NCBI RefSeq assembly: GCF_002087335.1
Contig: NZ_MWVJ01000096.1
Coordinates: 1-50,796 of the forward strand
Direction: 5' to 3'
Length of the DNA: 50,796 nucleotides
From: Pseudophaeobacter leonis
GTDB taxonomy: Bacteria > Pseudomonadota > Alphaproteobacteria > Rhodobacterales > Rhodobacteraceae
The notes under the pieces are model-generated. The model ran no database searches. It was given only the letters and a program-made list of their open reading frames with translations, and was not told the DNA's origin. This document shows, piece by piece, positions 16,372 to 25,419 of the stretch (the stretch's first letter is position 1; every line of letters starts with the position of its first letter). The translations under genes were made by a program, and so were the position numbers.

Positions 16372-18331
16372 GTCGCAGCCTCCTTGTGCCACCGGTCCAG
16401 CTCAACCGTAAAAACCGCGCCCTGTTCCGCGTTCATGCCCCGGATATTGCCCCCAAAGCTTTGCAACAGGCCATAGGAAATCGACAGTCCCAGCCCCATG
16501 CCCTCGGAGCTGCTGACCACCTTGGTCGAGTAAAACGGCTCAAACATCTTTTCCGGTTCTTTTTATGCCAGGGCCGATATCCTTGACCGCCACCGACAGC
16601 CGCGCGCCCGCCTCCAGCGTGATGGTGATAGAGCGGTCTGGCTGGCCCAGCATCGCATCGGCTGCATTGTTGATCAGATTGACAAAGACCTGGGTCAAAC
16701 GGACTTCGCCGCCCCAGGCATAGATTGGGTCGTCACTCTCTGGTGGCTTCCAGATCAGCGTCACGGCGTCGGCCGCAAGCCGTGAGCCCGTCAGCTCGAC
16801 CGCCGTGGTGATCACCTGCACAAGGTCCACCCGGGCCATCGGCTCGCTCTCATTGCGCGAAAAGGCCCGCAGGTTTTTGATGATCCGCGCCATACGCGCC
16901 GACATGCTGGCAATCCGGGTCAGGTTTTCGCCGACCCGCTCTGCCTGACCGCGTTGCAAAAACGCCTCACCGTTTTCGGCATATTGCTGAATGGCCATCA
17001 ACGGCTGGTTCAGCTCGTGACTGATCCCCGCTGACATCTGGCCCAGCGCCGAGATTTTCCCCGCCTGCACCAGCTCTTCCTGTGCCTTTTTCAGGGCCGC
17101 CTCAGCCTCTTCGCGCTCATTCACTTCGCGGCGCAACTGGCTGTTGGTGGACTGCAGGGCCCGGGTACGTGTCGCAACCCGGCTTTCCAGGACCGCATTC
17201 GCCGCGGCTAGGGTGCGACGGCGTTCCATTGCCAAAAACAGCAAGGTGCCAAAGGCCAGACAGAGGGCGGCCAGTGCCGCGGCCTGCAAGGATGCAAGAC
17301 GGCGGGCGGGAGCCACATCCACCAGGATTTGCCCCTGCAGCCCAATCACTGGCAGGTCCACCGTCAGATGCAGCGCCCGCCGTGGCAAATAGGGGCTCCA
17401 CGACAGCTCCCAGATCTCGTGCTCTGCCGCAAAAGACACCCGATAGCTTAGTTGTGTCTCTCCCCGCAGCGCGATGGCCGTCTCGTCAACAGCAGGACGC
17501 CAGAACAACAGCTCAGGCCGGTTTGAGATAAAGACCTCTCCCTGTGCATCTGTGAAGACCCCCGCAGGCAAGGAACCCCGCCAGGTCTGCTCCACGTCTT
17601 CAACATCTGCGACGATCACCAGCGCACCCAGGATTTCCGTTTGCGCATCTGTCTGTAGATCGCCCTGAACATCCGCCACTACATCGGCCTGAACATCGGC
17701 CTGAACATCGGCCTGTGCAGGCCGTCTGAACATCAACCGGGATATCGGCCTCTACATCAACCTGTACATCTATCTGCGATGAGAAGTTTGGCGCCGCATA
17801 GAAATAGGCCCGCCGCCCGTTTCCCGCCAGCACGCCAGAGCCGGTGCCTAGCGCGCCTTGCATCGCCCGGCGAAAATAGTCTTGCCCGGAAACATCTGAT
17901 GCCGTCACCCCCTCGGCTGCGGCCAGGACTTGCCCCAGGAAATCGGCAAAAAAAAGGTCGAGGGCCGCCTTTTTATCCGCAACGACACGTAACAGGCGCT
18001 GTGCCAAAGCGCGGTCTTTCGGGGTTTGCAGTTGCGCAAGAGCGGGGTGACCCGCCAGCAGCACCGCCATTTCCTGATAGATCTGCAGCTGCGTGCTGAC
18101 CCGGTCGGACGCCAGGGCTAGATCCGCAACACTGCGCTCCGCCAGCGAATCCAGAGCCTGTCGATAGCCATAGATCCACGTGGCACCGCCTATCCCAATG
18201 ACCGCCAGGGCGAACCCCAGCAACAAAGCCCATCTTTGCAATTTGTACCGGCTCTCTGTTGACCCCTCGTCTTTTGTCAGTCTAGCAAGACTGGGCTTGC
18301 AAAGACCAGTCATGAAGGCCCCCCCCCGCAT
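16368..18331 (-). CDS. dctB: C4-dicarboxylate sensor histidine kinase DctB (two apparent frameshifts)
   Basis: A membrane sensor kinase of about 653 residues after repair. The first membrane helix (WALLLGFALAVIGIGG) leads to a periplasmic double-Cache-type sensor domain with YFRRAMQGA and YFYAAP; a second helix lies at SLQAAALAALCLAFGTLLF, followed by a coiled coil. The kinase core has the H-box SAGISHELNQPL, N-box VNLINNAADAM, DIGPGI, and the G2 region EGMGLGLSIS in the last frame. Extra bases at 16560-16564 (run of T on the plus strand) and within 17717-17729 break the frame. Between YAAP and EILGALV sits an unusual run of Q-x-D-V tetrapeptides. The start is uncertain (18331 or 18313); both overlap start codons of the divergent P450 gene. 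It phosphorylates DctD. Confidence 0.82.
17645..17777 (-). repeat. eleven degenerate 12-nt repeats inside dctB
   Basis: On the plus strand the unit is close to ACATCGGCCTGA. Three near-identical copies lie at 17681-17716, with degenerate copies from 17645 and on to 17777. On the coding strand each unit encodes a Q-x-D-V tetrapeptide (examples QADV, QVDV, EADI, QGDL). Ten of the eleven units are 12 nt; the one at 17717-17729 is 13 nt, which marks the extra base that breaks the dctB frame. Confidence 0.85.
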
Positions 18332-19517
18332 GAAGACAGTGATCCAATCCCCGACTGATGCCTCTTTTGTGCAGAACCCCTACCCGTTTTATGCCGAGGG
18401 GCGCGCGCAGGCCGGTCTGAACTATTGGCAGGACTACGGCATGCCGGCGGCCTTTCGCCGTGCTGCGGGGCATGCGATTTTACGCGACCGCCGGTTTGGC
18501 CGCGAAATCCCACCCGAGCTCGCAAGCGACGCACCTCCGCATCTCGCGCCTTTTCTGGCAGTGGAAGCGCATTCCATGCTGGAGGCTGAGCCGCCGCGTC
18601 ACACCCGATTGCGCAAGCTGGTGATGCGCGCCTTCACCTCGCGCGAGGTCAAAGCGCAGGAAGCCGAGCTGATCGCGCTGTGTCACAGCTTGATAGACGA
18701 CTTCCCCGAGGCGCCCTTTGATCTGCTAGAGGCCTATTGCACCCAGGTCCCGGTGATCACCATCTGTCGCCTGCTGGGGGTGCCCAGGGAGATGGCGCCG
18801 CAACTGCTGCGCTGGTCGCACGACATGGTCGCAATCTACCAAGCAAGCAAAACCTATGACACCGAACTGGCCGCTGCCCGGGCGGCGCAGGATTTTAGCG
18901 CCTTCCTGGTCGGCTATGTGCAACAGCGCCGCTCTGAGCCACGCGACGATCTCATCACCCGCCTGATTGCCGCCGAAGAACAGGGCGACCGCCTCAGCAC
19001 GGATGAGCTGATCGGCACCTGTATTTTGCTGCTCAATGCCGGCCATGAGGCCACGGTGCACGCGCTGGGGAATGGCGTGAAAACCCTGCTGCAACAGGGC
19101 TGGGATCCGGCCTGGCTGGCGCCCGGGGGTATCGACGCTCTGGTGGAAGAGATCCTGCGGTTTGACCCGCCACTGCATATGTTCACCCGCTACGCCTATG
19201 AGGAGGCAGAAGTGATGGGGCATACCTTCAGGCGTGGCGATCAGGTGGCCCTTTTGCTGGCTTCAGCCAACCGCGATCCGGCAGCAGAAGACGACCCCGA
19301 CCTGTTTGACCCGACCCGCCCCATGCGCACCAACACCTCGTTTGGCGGCGGGCTGCATTTTTGCGTTGGTGCCTCGCTGGCCCGGCTCGAAATGCAGATC
19401 GCGCTTCCCATCCTGTTTGAGCGCTGCCCCGACCTGAAACTGGTGGCTGAACCACAGTTCAGTAACAGCTACCACTTCCACGGCCTGACAAAACTGCTGG
19501 TCCAGCACGGCACATAA
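18330..19517 (+). CDS. cytochrome P450
   Basis: A soluble bacterial P450 of 395 residues. The heme loop is FGGGLHFCVGASLARLE with axial cysteine C345. The K-helix ExxR is E274-R277 (EILR). The I-helix reads LNAGHEAT (235-242), close to the usual AGxxT oxygen-activation motif, and HTRLRKLVMRAF matches the C-helix that contacts the heme propionate. The substrate cannot be deduced, and no ferredoxin or reductase partner is adjacent. I place the start at ATG 18330 (MKTVIQSP); ATG 18312 is also in frame. Both overlap start codons of the divergent dctB gene, with a run of nine C between them, so the true start is uncertain. Confidence 0.9.
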   Translation: MKTVIQSPTDASFVQNPYPFYAEGRAQAGLNYWQDYGMPAAFRRAAGHAILRDRRFGREIPPELASDAPPHLAPFLAVEAHSMLEAEPPRHTRLRKLVMRAFTSREVKAQEAELIALCHSLIDDFPEAPFDLLEAYCTQVPVITICRLLGVPREMAPQLLRWSHDMVAIYQASKTYDTELAAARAAQDFSAFLVGYVQQRRSEPRDDLITRLIAAEEQGDRLSTDELIGTCILLLNAGHEATVHALGNGVKTLLQQGWDPAWLAPGGIDALVEEILRFDPPLHMFTRYAYEEAEVMGHTFRRGDQVALLLASANRDPAAEDDPDLFDPTRPMRTNTSFGGGLHFCVGASLARLEMQIALPILFERCPDLKLVAEPQFSNSYHFHGLTKLLVQHGT

Positions 19518-19665
19518 CGCCGGTTGCCAAAATCACATGGCCGCCAACGGGGCAGTTCCCTGTTTCAGACATCACGGCTCTCAGGTGTCGCCGTTTCTGT
19601 TCTGCGTCACCTTGCCCGAAACTGAATAAGAGCGCGCGGTAGCGCTCCGCATGGCTACGCCCGGA

Positions 19666-20133
19666 TCACGCATTCAACGGCAGCATGGTGGTGGACTTGA
19701 TCTCCTCCATCGACAACAACGCCGTGACATTGTGCACCCGCACTTCGGAAATCAGCGCCTGATAGAATTTGTCATAGGCCCGGGCGTTTTGCACCGGCAC
19801 CTTCAGGATATAGTCGATATCGCCCGCGAGACGATGCGCCTCCTGTACCTCGGGGCGATCTTTCAGCGCCTTCAGGAAGGCCTGCTGCCAGTCGGCCTCA
19901 TGCTCGGAGGTGCGGATCAGCACAAAGAAGCAGGCCTCAAACCCCAGGGCCTCAGCATCCAGTACCACGGTCTGCTGGCCGATGACGCCTGCCTCGCGCA
20001 ATTTACGGATCCGATTCCACACCGGCGTCTTGGAACTGCCCACCTGACGGGCAATTTCATCCAGGGATTGCCCGGCATCGCGCTGCAGCTCTGCCAGAAT
20101 TTTCCGGTCCGTCGCATCGATCCGCACTGTCAT
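19666..20133 (-). CDS. Lrp/AsnC-family regulator beside the sulfite-reductase operon
   Basis: A 155-residue Lrp-type regulator. The N-terminal helix-turn-helix (DATDRKILAELQRDAG to WNRIRKL) is followed by a RAM/AsnC effector domain containing LAGDIDYILKVPV. It is divergent from cysG over 148 nt, and this arrangement next to cysG and sulfite-reductase genes suggests local control of sulfur assimilation. The effector is unknown. It is clearly distinct from the regulator at 989-1444, with little identity outside family motifs. Confidence 0.9.
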   Translation of the reverse strand: MTVRIDATDRKILAELQRDAGQSLDEIARQVGSSKTPVWNRIRKLREAGVIGQQTVVLDAEALGFEACFFVLIRTSEHEADWQQAFLKALKDRPEVQEAHRLAGDIDYILKVPVQNARAYDKFYQALISEVRVHNVTALLSMEEIKSTTMLPLNA

Positions 20134-20281
20134 TCTCTTTTCCTCGTGATTTCAGGACCATCATATTCAGCTGAGCCAGCCACTGGAACAAAACTCCTTA
20201 TTTGATCCAGCATATGGCGCAATACCGGGAATATTTCCTATATCTTACAGCAAGTCAAACAACTCAACAAAGAGGTCCGAG

Positions 20282-21100
20282 ATGTCCGGTCCCATGACAC
20301 ATACTGCAAATAGCCCCGCTTCTGACCGCAGCGGCATGTGTTGCCTTGTCAAAGGTCAGGTGGCCTTTGCCGGCTCTGGACCGGGCGATCCGGACCTTTT
20401 GACCCTAAAGGTCGCCCGCGACCTGCAGGAGGCTGATGTCATTCTCTTTGATCGCCTGGTCAGCTCCGAGATTCTGGCCCTTGCTGGCGCGCAGACACTG
20501 CTTGAGGACGTTGGCAAAGAGGGCTTTGGCCCCTCCATGAGCCAGGCCGAGATCTGTGCCCGCATGACGGCCCATGCGCTGGCAGGCAAAAAGGTTGTGC
20601 GCCTGAAGTCCGGCGACCCCACTATATTTGGCCGCCTTGATGAAGAGCTCACCGCCTGCGAAGAGGCCGGTGTCGCCTATCAGATCATGCCCGGTATCAC
20701 CGCCGCCTCGGCTGCGGTGGCCGCGATTGGTCAAAGCCTCACCCAGCGGGGGCGCAACTCTTCGGTGCGGTTTCTGACCGGTCACGACATGCGCGGCTTT
20801 GCCGATCAGGACTGGGCCGCACTGGCCCGTCCCGGTGAAGTTGCCGCCATTTATATGGGCAAAAAATCCGCCCGTTTCGTGCAGGGTCGCCTGATCATGC
20901 ATGGGGCAAACCGGGCCACGCCCGTCACCATCGTCGAGAACGCCTCGCGCGCGGATCAGCGCGTTTTGGAAACCACGCTGGACCATTTGCCAATGGATCT
21001 TGCCGAGGCTGGCTTTGATGGCCCTGCCCTTACCTTCTTTGGGCTGGCGCCGCGCCAAAGCGCCGCTGCCCTTTACGACCTGAACATGGAGCTCGCATAA
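20282..21100 (+). CDS. cysG: uroporphyrinogen-III C-methyltransferase (siroheme synthesis)
   Basis: A 272-residue SUMT enzyme that methylates uroporphyrinogen III twice to precorrin-2, the siroheme precursor. Motifs seen: AGSGPGDPDLLTLKV (SAM-binding loop), ILFDRLVS, VRLKSGDPTIFGR and MPGITAASAAVAAIG. It lacks the oxidase/ferrochelatase half of E. coli CysG, so it is the CobA-type single-domain form. It is the first gene of the sulfate-reduction operon, and its last base overlaps the DUF2849 start. Siroheme is needed by the sulfite reductase encoded two genes downstream. Confidence 0.93.
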   Translation: MSGPMTHTANSPASDRSGMCCLVKGQVAFAGSGPGDPDLLTLKVARDLQEADVILFDRLVSSEILALAGAQTLLEDVGKEGFGPSMSQAEICARMTAHALAGKKVVRLKSGDPTIFGRLDEELTACEEAGVAYQIMPGITAASAAVAAIGQSLTQRGRNSSVRFLTGHDMRGFADQDWAALARPGEVAAIYMGKKSARFVQGRLIMHGANRATPVTIVENASRADQRVLETTLDHLPMDLAEAGFDGPALTFFGLAPRQSAAALYDLNMELA

Positions 21101-21408
21101 TGGCCCGTCCTTTCACCCCAAAAGTCATCACCGCCAACGACCTGCTCGAGGGCGACGTGATCTACTTTATGTCCGACGACAGCTGGACCCGCGATCTGTC
21201 CCAGGCTGAACTCATTGTCGACGAGGCCGAGGCACAGCTGCGCCTGCTGGACGCCGAACGGCAGAACATCCGCATTGTCGGCGCCTATCTGGCTGATGCA
21301 ACGGCCGGAGAGCAGGGGCCGGAGCCGGTGCATTTCCGCGAAGATTTCCGCCGCAAAGGCCCATCTAACTACAGCCACGGCAAACAGGAGGCCGAAGCCC
21401 ATGTATAA
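21100..21408 (+). CDS. DUF2849 protein of the sulfite-reductase operon
   Basis: A 102-residue soluble protein matching the DUF2849 family, small proteins found between cysG and the sulfite-reductase gene in many alphaproteobacteria. It begins ARPFTPKVITANDLLEGDVIYF and ends with a Lys/Glu-rich tail. No catalytic motif or metal-ligand cysteine is visible. It overlaps cysG by one base and the reductase by 8 bases, so it is translated with them. A role as an accessory or electron-transfer adaptor for sulfite reductase is plausible, but only by position. Confidence 0.8.
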   Translation: MARPFTPKVITANDLLEGDVIYFMSDDSWTRDLSQAELIVDEAEAQLRLLDAERQNIRIVGAYLADATAGEQGPEPVHFREDFRRKGPSNYSHGKQEAEAHV

Positions 21409-23067
21409 GTACAACGCTTTTGACGCAGCCTTTCTGGCTGAACGCAACGCGCAGTTCCGCGCCCAGGTCGAGCGCCGCATTGACGGCTCGCTTACCGAGG
21501 ATGAGTTCAAACCGCTGCGCCTGATGAATGGCGTCTATCTGCAGCTGCACGCCTATATGCTGCGGGTGGCCATCCCCTATGGCACGCTCAACTCTGCCCA
21601 GATGCGCGTGCCCTGGCGCTGCTGGCCGAGAAGTGGGACAAGGGCTACGGCCATTTCACCACCCGGCAGAACATCCAGTACAACTGGCCCAAACTGAACG
21701 ACATCCCCGATATGCTGGACGCGCTGGGTGAGGCCGGCCTGCATGCTATTCAGACCTCGGGCACCACCACCCGCAACACCACCGCCGATCACTTTGCCGG
21801 CGCGGCCGCGGATGAGCTGACAGATCCGCGCCCCTACGCGGAGCTGATCCGCCAGTGGTCCACCGACCACCCCGAGTTCCAGTTTCTGGGCCGCAAGTTC
21901 AAGATCGCCGTCACCGGCAGCCCCAATGATCGTGCCGTCACCAAAGCCCATGATGTCGGCCTGCGGATGGTCGAACAAAATGGCGAAATCGGCTTTGAGG
22001 TCATTGTCGGCGGTGGCCTGGGCCGCACCCCGATGGTGGGCAAAATCATCCGTGACTTCCTGCCTCAGGCGGATCTGCTGCCCTATCTGGAATCCGTGCT
22101 CAGCGTCTATAACGTGCTGGGACGTCGCGACAACAAATACAAAGCCCGCATCAAGATCACCGTGCAGGAAAACGGCATCGACAAGATCCGTGAGCTGGTC
22201 GAGGCCCGCTTTGAAGAACGCCGCCGCGAATTTGACGGCACCGATCAGGCGCTGTTGGCCGAGATCAAGACGCATTTCACCCCGCCTGCTCTGCGTAGCG
22301 GCGCGACTGATGCCTATCAGGCGGCATATAACGCCGACCCGGTGTTTCGCGCCTGGGCTGACACCAATCTGGCTGCGCACCGCGACGCGGATCATGCCAT
22401 TGTCACCATCTCGATCAAATCCCACGGCGCCACGCCTGGTGATGCCAGTGCCGAACAGATACGCGTCATGGCGGATCTGGCCGAAGAGTTCGGCTATGAC
22501 GAGCTGCGCATCAGCCACCAGCAAAACGTGATCATTCCGCATGTGCATAAATCCGACCTGCCCGCGATCCACGCGCGGCTGAAAGAGCACGCGCTGGCCA
22601 CCGCCAATATTGGCCTGATCTCGGATATCATCGCCTGCCCCGGCATGGATTACTGCGCTCTGGCCACGGCACGCTCGATCCCGGTCGCGCAGCAGATCGC
22701 CAGCCGCTTTGACGAGCTGAAGCTAGAGCATGACATCGGCCATCTGCAGATCAAGATTTCCGGCTGTATCAATGCCTGTGGCCACCACCATGTGGCCCAT
22801 ATCGGCATCCTAGGTCTGGATCGCGCCGGGGTGGAGAACTACCAGATCACTCTGGGCGGTGACGCCACTGAAACGGCTGAGATCGGCAAGCGCACCGGCC
22901 CCGGTTTCGCCTATGACGAGATCGTGCCCGCCGTTGAGCGTCTGGTTGAGGCCTATCTCGCCATCCGGTCAAGTGACGAGGAGACTTTCCTCGAAACCTA
23001 TCGCCGTCTCGGCATGGAGCCCTTCAAGAGCGCGCTCTACCCTGAGGCTCAGAAAAAGGTGGCATAG
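21401..23067 (+). CDS. siroheme nitrite/sulfite reductase (apparent frameshift)
   Basis: Assimilatory sulfite reductase hemoprotein, reducing sulfite to sulfide by six electrons; siroheme and a [4Fe-4S] cluster are held in the cytosol. The N-terminal half has the ferredoxin-like segment with the arginine/lysine-rich sulfite site (FTTRQNIQYNWPKL, TSGTTTRNTTADH). The cluster cysteines are in ACPGMDYCALA and SGCINACGHHH. The frame breaks near 21610 (probably one G missing after CGCGTG); repaired length is 555 residues, normal for this family. It starts at 21401 inside the DUF2849 gene. Context (cysH, DUF934, cysG) favours sulfite over nitrite as substrate. Confidence 0.9.
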
Positions 23068-23071
23068 CCCC

Positions 23072-23844
23072 ATGGAGAACCTTGCAACGGATAGCGCGGC
23101 CTCCCAGCCCCTCTCTGAGACGCAGAGTGCGCTCGCATCAAAGGTAGCCGGGCTCAATGCCCGCTACCGGCATCACTCGGGCCACGGCCGTGATGCAGGG
23201 TGCGCTGCAGGACGCGGGTCATATCGCGCTGGTCTCCAGCTTTGGCGCGGAATCGGTTGTGCTGCTGCATATGGCGGCTGTGATCGACCCGATGGTGCCT
23301 GTGCTGTTTGTCGACACTGAACTCTTGTTCACCGAAACGCTGGTCTATCAGCAGGAGGTGAGCGAGCGTCTGGGCCTGCGCAATGTGCAGATCATCAAAT
23401 CGGCAGAGATTGCCGCCAAAGACCCCTATGGCGCGCTGCGCTTTTCCGACACCGATGCCTGCTGTGCGCTGCGCAAGACCGCGCCGCTGCAACAAGCGCT
23501 TGCGGGTTTTGATGGCTGGATCACCGGGCGCAAACGCTTTCAGGCCGGCAGTCGCGCCGCGCTGGATTTCTTTGAGGTAGAGACCGCTGGAAATGCCGAC
23601 ACCGGGCGCATCAAGATCAACCCGCTGGCCCATTGGGCTCCGCAGGATGTGCGCGCCTATATGGACGAGAACCGCCTGCCGCGTCACCCTGGTGGCCAAG
23701 GGCTATCCGTCGATCGGCTGTGCGCCCTGCACATCACCGGTTGCCGCAGGTGAAGATCCCCGCGCCGGACGCTGGCGTGATCAGAACAAGGAAGAATGTG
23801 GCATCCACGTTGTGAACGGCCAATTCATCCGCACAGGAGCATGA
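23072..23844 (+). CDS. cysH: adenylyl-sulfate (APS/PAPS) reductase (two apparent frameshifts)
   Basis: Thioredoxin-dependent reductase that makes sulfite from activated sulfate. It has the nucleotide-binding loop [28 protein letters not shown] and the catalytic C-terminal ECGIH. The paired cysteines CC and CxxC indicate the [4Fe-4S]-containing type, which normally prefers APS. The frame is broken twice: one extra G at 23179-23181, and a two-base loss (or one-base gain) at 23687-23690 in the conserved [14 protein letters not shown] segment. Repaired length is about 257 residues. It starts 4 nt after sir, and the stop overlaps the DUF934 start (ATGA). Confidence 0.88.
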
Positions 23845-24251
23845 GTGATATGACTGTAATCGTAACCGACGCGGGCTTTGGCCCCGAGACCTGGACAGCA
23901 GGGTTCGACAGCGAGACCACATTGGATCTGCTGTCTGACAGCGACCCTGCCACCCTGGCCACGCAGATCGCCGGCAAAGAGATGATCCGCATTGATTTTC
24001 CCAGCTTTGCCGATGGCCGTGGCTTTACCCTGGCACGGCAGCTGCGTCTGATGGGCTATACTGGCCGCTTGCGCGCCAAGGGCCATGTGCTGGCCGACCA
24101 ATACGCCATGGCGCGCCGCTGCGGTTTTGACGAGGTGGAAATCAGCGCTGAACTGGCCGCCCGTCAACCCCAGGAGCAATGGCTTGCCCGCGCGCAGTGG
24201 AGCGCGCATAACTATCAGGCCCGTCTGCGTGGCAGCTCTGCTGCCCGCTAA
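23841..24251 (+). CDS. DUF934 protein of the sulfate-assimilation operon
   Basis: A 136-residue protein of the DUF934 family, which is almost always found next to siroheme sulfite or nitrite reductase genes. Conserved family segments visible are [19 protein letters not shown], the GRLRAKG strand, and [19 protein letters not shown]. No catalytic residues are evident. AGGAG precedes ATG 23841, which overlaps the cysH stop. The function is unknown; operon membership suggests it supports sulfite-reductase maturation or electron supply. Confidence 0.85.
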   Translation: MSDMTVIVTDAGFGPETWTAGFDSETTLDLLSDSDPATLATQIAGKEMIRIDFPSFADGRGFTLARQLRLMGYTGRLRAKGHVLADQYAMARRCGFDEVEISAELAARQPQEQWLARAQWSAHNYQARLRGSSAAR

Positions 24252-24398
24252 GCCATCCCCTCATCCCTTCAGGATGGCCCCGGATAGCCTGCCCGGCTGC
24301 GTCAGCGACGCCACGGCAGAGGTGAAACCGGGGCTATCCCTGACCTACATCAAAGATTAATCAGAGGTGCCGGTTATCAGAGACCGGTAGTGCAACCA

Positions 24399-25263
24399 AT
24401 GAACGAGATTACGCCCGTGAGTGATGCTGCCACCAATGCCGCGCCCGTAAAGGCCGCCCCCGCCCTTCCCGATGCCCAGACTGTGACTGCGGTCAAACAC
24501 TGGACTGACAAACTGTTCTCTTTCCGGGTGAGCCGCCCCGCCTCTTTACGCTTTCGCTCTGGCGAGTTTGTGATGATCGGACTGATGGGCGAGGTCAACG
24601 AGAAGACCGGCAAGCAAAAACCGCTGCTGCGCGCCTACTCCATCGCCTCGCCCAGCTGGGACGAAGAAATGGAGTTCTACTCGATCAAGGTCGAGGACGG
24701 CCCGCTCACCTCGCGCCTGCAGCACATCAAGGTCGGCGACGAGATCATCCTGCGCCCCAAACCGGTGGGCACCCTGGTGCATGACGCGCTGATCCCCGGC
24801 AAACGGATCTGGTTCTTTGCCACTGGCACCGGCTTTGCGCCCTTTGCCTCGCTGCTGCGTGAGCCGCAGACCTTATGAAGACTACGACGAAGTCATCATC
24901 ACCCATACCTGCCGCACCGCCGGTGAGCTGACCTATGGCGCCGAGCTGATCGAAGGCCTCAAGACGGATGAGCTGCTCAACGAGGTGATTGGCGAGGGCT
25001 TTTGGAAGAAGATCAAATACTACCCCACCACCACCCGCGAGGAGAGCCCAAAGATGGGCCGGATCACCGACCTGATCCGCTCGGGAGAGGCCTATAAAGA
25101 TCTCGATGTGGCGCCGCTGTGCCCTGACAATGATCGCGCCATGATCTGTGGCAACATGGCCTTCAATCTTGAGCTGAAAGAAATGTTGGAAGAGGCTGGC
25201 CTAGAAGAAGGCGCCAATTCCAAGCCGGCGCAATACGTGGTGGAAAAGGCCTTTTTGGACTGA
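24399..25263 (+). CDS. fpr: ferredoxin-NADP+ reductase (apparent frameshift)
   Basis: An FAD-dependent reductase exchanging electrons between NADPH and ferredoxin or flavodoxin; in this operon it probably feeds the sulfite reductase. The FAD-binding motif is RAYSIASPSW. NADP-binding segments are ATGTGFAPFASLL, THTCRTAGELTYG and MICGNMAFNLELKE. The C-terminus ends KAFLD, as in bacterial Fpr of the alphaproteobacterial subtype. One extra T at 24873-24874 breaks the frame after REPQT; repaired length is 287 residues. I choose ATG 24399; a GTG nine bases upstream is also in frame. A short hairpin (CCGGT/ACCGG) lies just before. A terminator follows at 25330. Confidence 0.88.
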
Positions 25264-25329
25264 TCCGGGCGAACCCAGGCCAAACACAATCAGACGACCT
25301 GACTGTAAAAGGCGGATGGATTACACAGC

Positions 25330-25365
25330 AAAGGGGCAGCAACCTGATAGGTGCCGCCCCTTTTT
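25330..25365 (+). terminator. terminator at the end of the sulfate-reduction operon
   Basis: Hairpin with outer arms AAAGGGGC/GCCCCTTT and an inner ACCT/AGGT pairing, followed by a T run. It lies 66 nt after the fpr stop. Confidence 0.8.
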
Positions 25366-25419
25366 CGTGTCAGATCACTCTGCCATGAACACTATCTAAC
25401 AAACTGGCCTTTGAGCGGC

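Noticed and set aside
17600..17730. Cys/Arg/Gly repeat tail (CSGRCSGRC-like) at the end of the first dctB fragment
   Set aside because: This is the out-of-frame reading of the 12-nt repeats after the extra base; the correct frame gives Q-x-D-V repeats and rejoins the conserved sensor sequence.
17645..17777. Possible CRISPR array (regular 12-nt repeats)
   Set aside because: Units are too short, abut without spacers and lie in frame inside dctB. No cas genes are present, and no other repeat set in the window fits a CRISPR.
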